From NCBI GenBank assembly GCA_021832495.1, contig JAKBKR010000108.1, positions 1 through 6,964 of the forward strand: a DNA stretch of 6,964 nt, read 5' to 3'. The notes beneath the pieces were generated by a model. The model was not told the DNA's origin, searched no databases, and saw only the letters and a program-made list of their open reading frames with translations. The translations under genes and the position numbers were made by a program. This DNA is from a bacterium (GTDB lineage: Archaea; Thermoplasmatota; Thermoplasmata; Lutacidiplasmatales; UBA184). Positions 4,024 through 6,964 of this stretch are shown here, in pieces; positions within the stretch are counted from its first letter, which is position 1, and each line of letters begins with the position of its first letter.

Positions 4024-5997
4024 CTATTCCACCGCCACCTGCTCCGCCGCTCCGTCCGCGATGTTCTTTGAATCCTGTACGGAGTCACTGTCGGTTGCGG
4101 TGTGGGCATTCACAGGTGGGTGGTTGTTGGTAGTCATCTCTTTCCACTTTCCCCCCTTCCGGGGCATCAAAAGGCTCAGGGCTGCGATGACGAGCGCCAC
4201 CACGGCCAGCGCCAGGATCCCCCAGTCCAACCCGTTCGACAGCCCCGTGGCCGCCGGAGTTGGCCCCTTCGTCACCGTCACCGAGATGGCCGCAGAGCTT
4301 GTGTGTACACCCGCCCCATCGGTCACCGTCACCGATACGGTCGATACCCCCGTCACCTTCGGTACGCACGTCACCGTAGGAGCATCGGCCGATATGCACC
4401 CCTGGGGTAGTCCCACCCAATTGTAGCTCAGCGGGGCGGTCCCTCCGCTCACGCTCACCGTGAATGTCACGCTCTCTCCTACGGTCATTGTCGAGAGACT
4501 CCCTACCACCGTGGGAGTCCCCAAGACCGGGGACGTCACTAACGACACCGGGCCGACCGTCACCACCGCCCCGTTGTTGTCCGTCACCATCACGCTCACC
4601 CATGCCGTCCCTGCATCGGCCGGGGCACAGGCGACCGATGCCTTGTTGGCCGGAGCGCACCCGTTGGGTAACCCCATCCACTGGTAGCTCAGCCCTCCCG
4701 AACCCCCTCCCACCGACACCGTCAGGTTCGTCACCTGACCAAGGTCCAGCACTCCCGGGGACAGCGTCAGGCTTCCGGGGGATAGGCGGGGTGAAACAAC
4801 CAGCTTCACCTCATTGCTCATCACGGTACCCCCGTTCGCATCGGTCACGTTCACCGACACCGCGAAGGTCCCGGCCGTCACCGGGCTGCAGCTCAGTGTG
4901 GCACTGTTCCCCGTCACGCATCCTGCGGGGAGCCCGCTCCAAGCATAGGTCAACGGGGAACTCCCCCCGCTCACGGTCACAGCGAAGGTCACCGCCTGGC
5001 CCACATCGAGCGTCGACACCGAGGACGCCAGAGTGGGTGTCCCTAAGGCTCGGGATACGCTCAAGGTCGTGGTCCCGGAGGTGATGGTCATTCCGTTCGA
5101 ATCGGTCATTGTCACTGCGATCGCATAGATCCCGGGGTTCGTCGGGGTGCAGCTCACCGTGAGGGTATCCGCACTGACACACCCGGTCGGTAGTCCCGAC
5201 CAGACGTAGGTGGAGGGGAGCCCCGTCCCGTTCGTCGCAGTGATGGAGAGCGATGTGGATTGACCCACATCCAGGGTCGATGGGGAGGCCACGGGACCCG
5301 AGATGGTCGGGTTCGCAGAGACCGTGTAGGAGAGGGAGGAGTCCGCCGATGTGAAGTTGTTCGTGTCGGTCACGTTCACGCTTACCGTTCCCCCAACGGC
5401 CGGGGCGGTCGGCACACAGGCCAGCGTGTTGGTCGTGGAAGTGGTGCAGTCGAGACCCGACGGGGCGCCCCACTTATAGGATGCGTAGACCCCAGTTCCA
5501 CCCGTCGCCGAGGTGGAGAAGAGAACCGGCTGTCCGACATCGGCCGTGGCCCGTGTCGGCACCGGCACAGTGACCGATGGGTCCGGATAGACCGTCACGG
5601 TCGTCGTGGTCCACACACTGTTGCCCGCGGGGTCGGTCACAGTGAGAGTAACGGTATAGGTTCCCGAACTGTTCGCCGTGCACATCATCCCTGCGTTCGT
5701 CCAGGTCGCGGCCAGTGCAGTGCATTGGAGCCCCGTCCCCGGAGTCACCTCCGCCGAGGTCGCCATTAGCACCGGATTCCCTACGATCGCTGGTGCCGAC
5801 AGTTGCAGAAGCTGACCCAGATCCAACGACAGCGTGGGTGCCGAGAGGGTTCGGACGGTCGTGGAGATGACGCTCACATCGTTCGAACCATAGTTCGCCA
5901 CATACACATACCCGTTCCCGCTGTCATACGCCACGCCAAAGGGATAGCTTCCGACACCGACCGTCCCCATCACGCTCGTTCCCAAGATCACGCTCAC
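4024..5997 (-). CDS. C-terminal part of a surface protein: last propeller blades, six Ig-like domains, membrane anchor
   Basis: Open frame of 657 codons continuing, in the same frame, the propeller sequence that stops at the TAG at 6010-6012. Numbered from GTG 5997, which is a blade valine and not a credible start: residues 1-50 finish two YVTN-type blades. Six Ig/PKD-like beta-sandwich modules follow at about 52-137, 138-227, 228-315, 316-403, 404-490 and 491-577. Modules 3-6 share DVGQ-like openings, W-x-GLP-x-GC, and VTD-x-NG-like ends. Each module holds a cysteine pair. Residues 592-611 form one hydrophobic helix, followed by PRKGGK and a 46-residue polar tail, so the tail should be cytoplasmic and the repeats outside. 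The likely role is in the cell envelope, in adhesion or as part of a surface layer; the ligand is unknown. Expression of this part depends on passing the TAG. Confidence 0.8.
   Translation of the reverse strand: MSVILGTSVMGTVGVGSYPFGVAYDSGNGYVYVANYGSNDVSVISTTVRTLSAPTLSLDLGQLLQLSAPAIVGNPVLMATSAEVTPGTGLQCTALAATWTNAGMMCTANSSGTYTVTLTVTDPAGNSVWTTTTVTVYPDPSVTVPVPTRATADVGQPVLFSTSATGGTGVYASYKWGAPSGLDCTTSTTNTLACVPTAPAVGGTVSVNVTDTNNFTSADSSLSYTVSANPTISGPVASPSTLDVGQSTSLSITATNGTGLPSTYVWSGLPTGCVSADTLTVSCTPTNPGIYAIAVTMTDSNGMTITSGTTTLSVSRALGTPTLASSVSTLDVGQAVTFAVTVSGGSSPLTYAWSGLPAGCVTGNSATLSCSPVTAGTFAVSVNVTDANGGTVMSNEVKLVVSPRLSPGSLTLSPGVLDLGQVTNLTVSVGGGSGGLSYQWMGLPNGCAPANKASVACAPADAGTAWVSVMVTDNNGAVVTVGPVSLVTSPVLGTPTVVGSLSTMTVGESVTFTVSVSGGTAPLSYNWVGLPQGCISADAPTVTCVPKVTGVSTVSVTVTDGAGVHTSSAAISVTVTKGPTPAATGLSNGLDWGILALAVVALVIAALSLLMPRKGGKWKEMTTNNHPPVNAHTATDSDSVQDSKNIADGAAEQVAVE
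4165..4224 (-). other. C-terminal transmembrane anchor segment
   Basis: This codes for a 20-residue segment, WGILALAVVALVIAALSLLM, made almost only of Ala, Val, Leu and Ile. Arg and Lys residues come right after it (PRKGGKWK), which by the positive-inside rule puts the tail in the cytoplasm. Confidence 0.85.
4267..5844 (-). repeat. Tandem Ig-like domain repeats, 261-bp period in modules 3-6
   Basis: Six coding repeats of about 85-90 residues. The first cysteine of each module lies at 92, 184, 273, 360, 447 and 534 of the downstream frame, so the last three steps are exactly 87 codons (261 bp). The first two modules are more diverged in length and motif. The cysteine pair is separated by nine residues in modules 2-6 and by thirteen in module 1. 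Confidence 0.8.
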
Positions 5998-6009
5998 ACT
6001 GCTCGAACC

Positions 6010-6012
6010 CTA
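6010..6012 (-). other. In-frame TAG codon inside a propeller blade
   Basis: At this codon the nine units read Leu, Ser, Leu, Asp, Ser, Gln, Leu, TAG, Tyr in gene order, so it is the most variable position of the blade. TAG is one base away from the neighbouring unit's TAT (Tyr), from CAG (Gln) and from TCG (Ser). It may be a point nonsense mutation, a base-call error or a decoded codon. Confidence 0.85.
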
Positions 6013-6964
6013 GTTCGCCACATACACGTACCCGTTGCCACTGTCATACCCCACGCCAAAGGGACCGGTCCCGACATTGATTGTCGCCACCACTGTCGTC
6101 CCCGAGATCACGCTCACAGTGTTCGATCCAAGGTTCGCCACGTAAACGTACCCGTTCCCGCTGTCATACCCCACGCCACTCGGATTGGTCCCGACACCGA
6201 CCGTCCCTACCACACTTGTCCCTGAAATCAGGCTCACAGTGTCCGATCCCTGATTCGCCACATACACATCCCCGTTTGCGCTATCATACCCTACGCCAAG
6301 GGGATTGGTTCCAGCACCGACCGTCGCCACCACGCTCGTCCCCGAGATCACGCTCACATTGCTTGAGCCCGAGTTCGCCACATACACATACCCGTTCCCG
6401 CTGTCATACGCTACCCCAAAGGGTTGGTTCCCAACACCGACCGTCGCCACCACGCTCGTTCCGGAGATCACGCTCACATTGCTCGAACCGTCGTTCGCCA
6501 CATACACATACCCGTTCCCGCTGTCATATGCCACGCCATAAGGTTGGTTCCCGACACCGATCGTCGCCACCACTGTCGTCCCCGAGATCACGCTCACAGT
6601 GTTCGATCCAAGGTTCGCCACGTAAACGTACCCGTTCCCGCTGTCATACCCAACATCGGTGGGGCGGGTCCCAACATTGACGGTCGACACCACAGTTGGG
6701 ACAACCCCAACTCGATTGCCATCCATAGAACCGACATCGAGGAAGGTGGAGATCACGCTCACAGTGTTCGAACCCGAATTCGTCACATACACATCTCCGT
6801 TCCCGCTGTCATAACCCACCCCAGCGGGACCGGCCCCAACATTGATTGTCGCCACTACACTCGTCCCGGAGATCACGATTACATCGTTCGAACCAAGGTT
6901 CGCCACATACACATCCCCGTTCCCGCTGTCATACCCCACACCAAAGGGATTGTTCCCGACCCCG
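6010..6964 (-). CDS. Surface protein, N-terminal propeller part (5' end outside window, ends at in-frame TAG)
   Basis: The frame is open at the window edge (base 6964), so the true start, any signal peptide and further blades lie beyond it. It encodes seven full YVTN-type units and most of an eighth, then meets TAG at 6010-6012 directly after VYVAN, in the middle of a blade. The codons after the TAG carry on the same blade in the same frame (GSSSVSVILGTSV), so this and the 4024-5997 frame are one gene. YVTN units usually form a seven-bladed propeller with a surface or binding role; nine or more units in the intact protein imply more than one propeller or extra blades. If the TAG stops translation, the product would be an unanchored, incomplete propeller without Ig modules or membrane helix. 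Confidence 0.8.
   Translation of the reverse strand, partial: GVGNNPFGVGYDSGNGDVYVANLGSNDVIVISGTSVVATINVGAGPAGVGYDSGNGDVYVTNSGSNTVSVISTFLDVGSMDGNRVGVVPTVVSTVNVGTRPTDVGYDSGNGYVYVANLGSNTVSVISGTTVVATIGVGNQPYGVAYDSGNGYVYVANDGSSNVSVISGTSVVATVGVGNQPFGVAYDSGNGYVYVANSGSSNVSVISGTSVVATVGAGTNPLGVGYDSANGDVYVANQGSDTVSLISGTSVVGTVGVGTNPSGVGYDSGNGYVYVANLGSNTVSVISGTTVVATINVGTGPFGVGYDSGNGYVYVAN

Larger units (their letters stand above)
5848..6964 (-). repeat. Nine YVTN-type beta-propeller blade repeats, 120-bp period
   Basis: Each unit encodes 40 residues containing G-x-YDSGNG-x-VYVAN-x-GS-x-x-VSVISGT-x-VV and ending in VG-x-x-P-x-G. On the plus strand the GTTCGCCA-type core of the VAN codons recurs at 5893, 6013, 6133, 6253, 6373, 6493, 6613, 6778 and 6898. 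All steps are exactly 120 bases except 6613 to 6778 (165), where one unit carries a 15-residue insertion. The array continues past the window edge. Confidence 0.9.

Noticed and set aside
4061..5084. Plus-strand and alternate minus-strand open frames within 4061-5084
   Set aside because: They are shadows of the Ig-like coding repeats; their translations are low-complexity Arg/Pro/Ser-rich sequence.
5803..6680. Plus-strand repetitive open frames rich in His, Arg, Ser and Pro
   Set aside because: These are antisense readings of the 120-bp blade repeats; the minus-strand frame shows the recognisable YVTN units.
5848..6964. Regular repeats that might suggest a CRISPR array
   Set aside because: The period is 120 bases with similarity throughout the unit, a constant reading frame and no unique spacers. 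They are protein-domain repeats.

Overview
The window looks archaeal, most likely Thermoplasmatota; that phylum-level guess rests on the style of the surface protein and the antitoxins and is an inference. Each of the three toxin-antitoxin operons has a TATA-like box centred about 26-27 bases upstream of the antitoxin start codon, with no Shine-Dalgarno sequence. This is the layout of archaeal leaderless mRNAs. The large minus-strand gene encodes a wall-less-archaeon type of surface protein: beta-propeller repeats, Ig-like repeats, one C-terminal membrane helix and a short charged tail.

Layout. (1) 2-1039 (+): a Fic-family AMP-transferase with an N-terminal inhibitory motif and a C-terminal winged helix. 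(2) 1073-1225 (-): a remnant of a pRiA4b ORF-3-like gene just behind the fic stop. (3) 1467-2023 (+), 2194-2711 (-) and 3053-3646 (+): three complete type II toxin-antitoxin operons, all antitoxin first. TA1 and TA2 have 4-base GTGA overlaps; in TA3 the toxin start directly abuts the antitoxin stop. (4) 3647-4023: non-coding, with a hairpin plus T-run that could end TA3 and another hairpin behind the surface-protein gene. (5) 4024-6964 (-): the surface-protein gene, 5'-truncated by the window edge and split by an in-frame TAG at 6010-6012.

How the parts relate. The three antitoxins share one N-terminal scaffold. The TA1 and TA2 toxins are clear homologues, while the TA3 toxin is a divergent RelE-fold protein. 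The TA2 toxin carries Cys where its relatives have the first catalytic Arg of RelE, one base change away. TA2 has an 8-bp palindrome and TA3 has three 9-bp tandem repeats between the TATA-like box and the start codon; both are good candidates for autoregulatory operators. With the Fic protein and the decayed gene, this resembles an accessory toxin/defence-type island beside a cell-surface gene.

Strongest leads: the toxin family with a natural active-site substitution, the two different operator designs in front of related antitoxins, the TAG inside a propeller blade (nonsense mutation, sequencing error or recoding), and the 120-bp blade repeats that show recent homogenisation. I did not find a clear, wholly new system.
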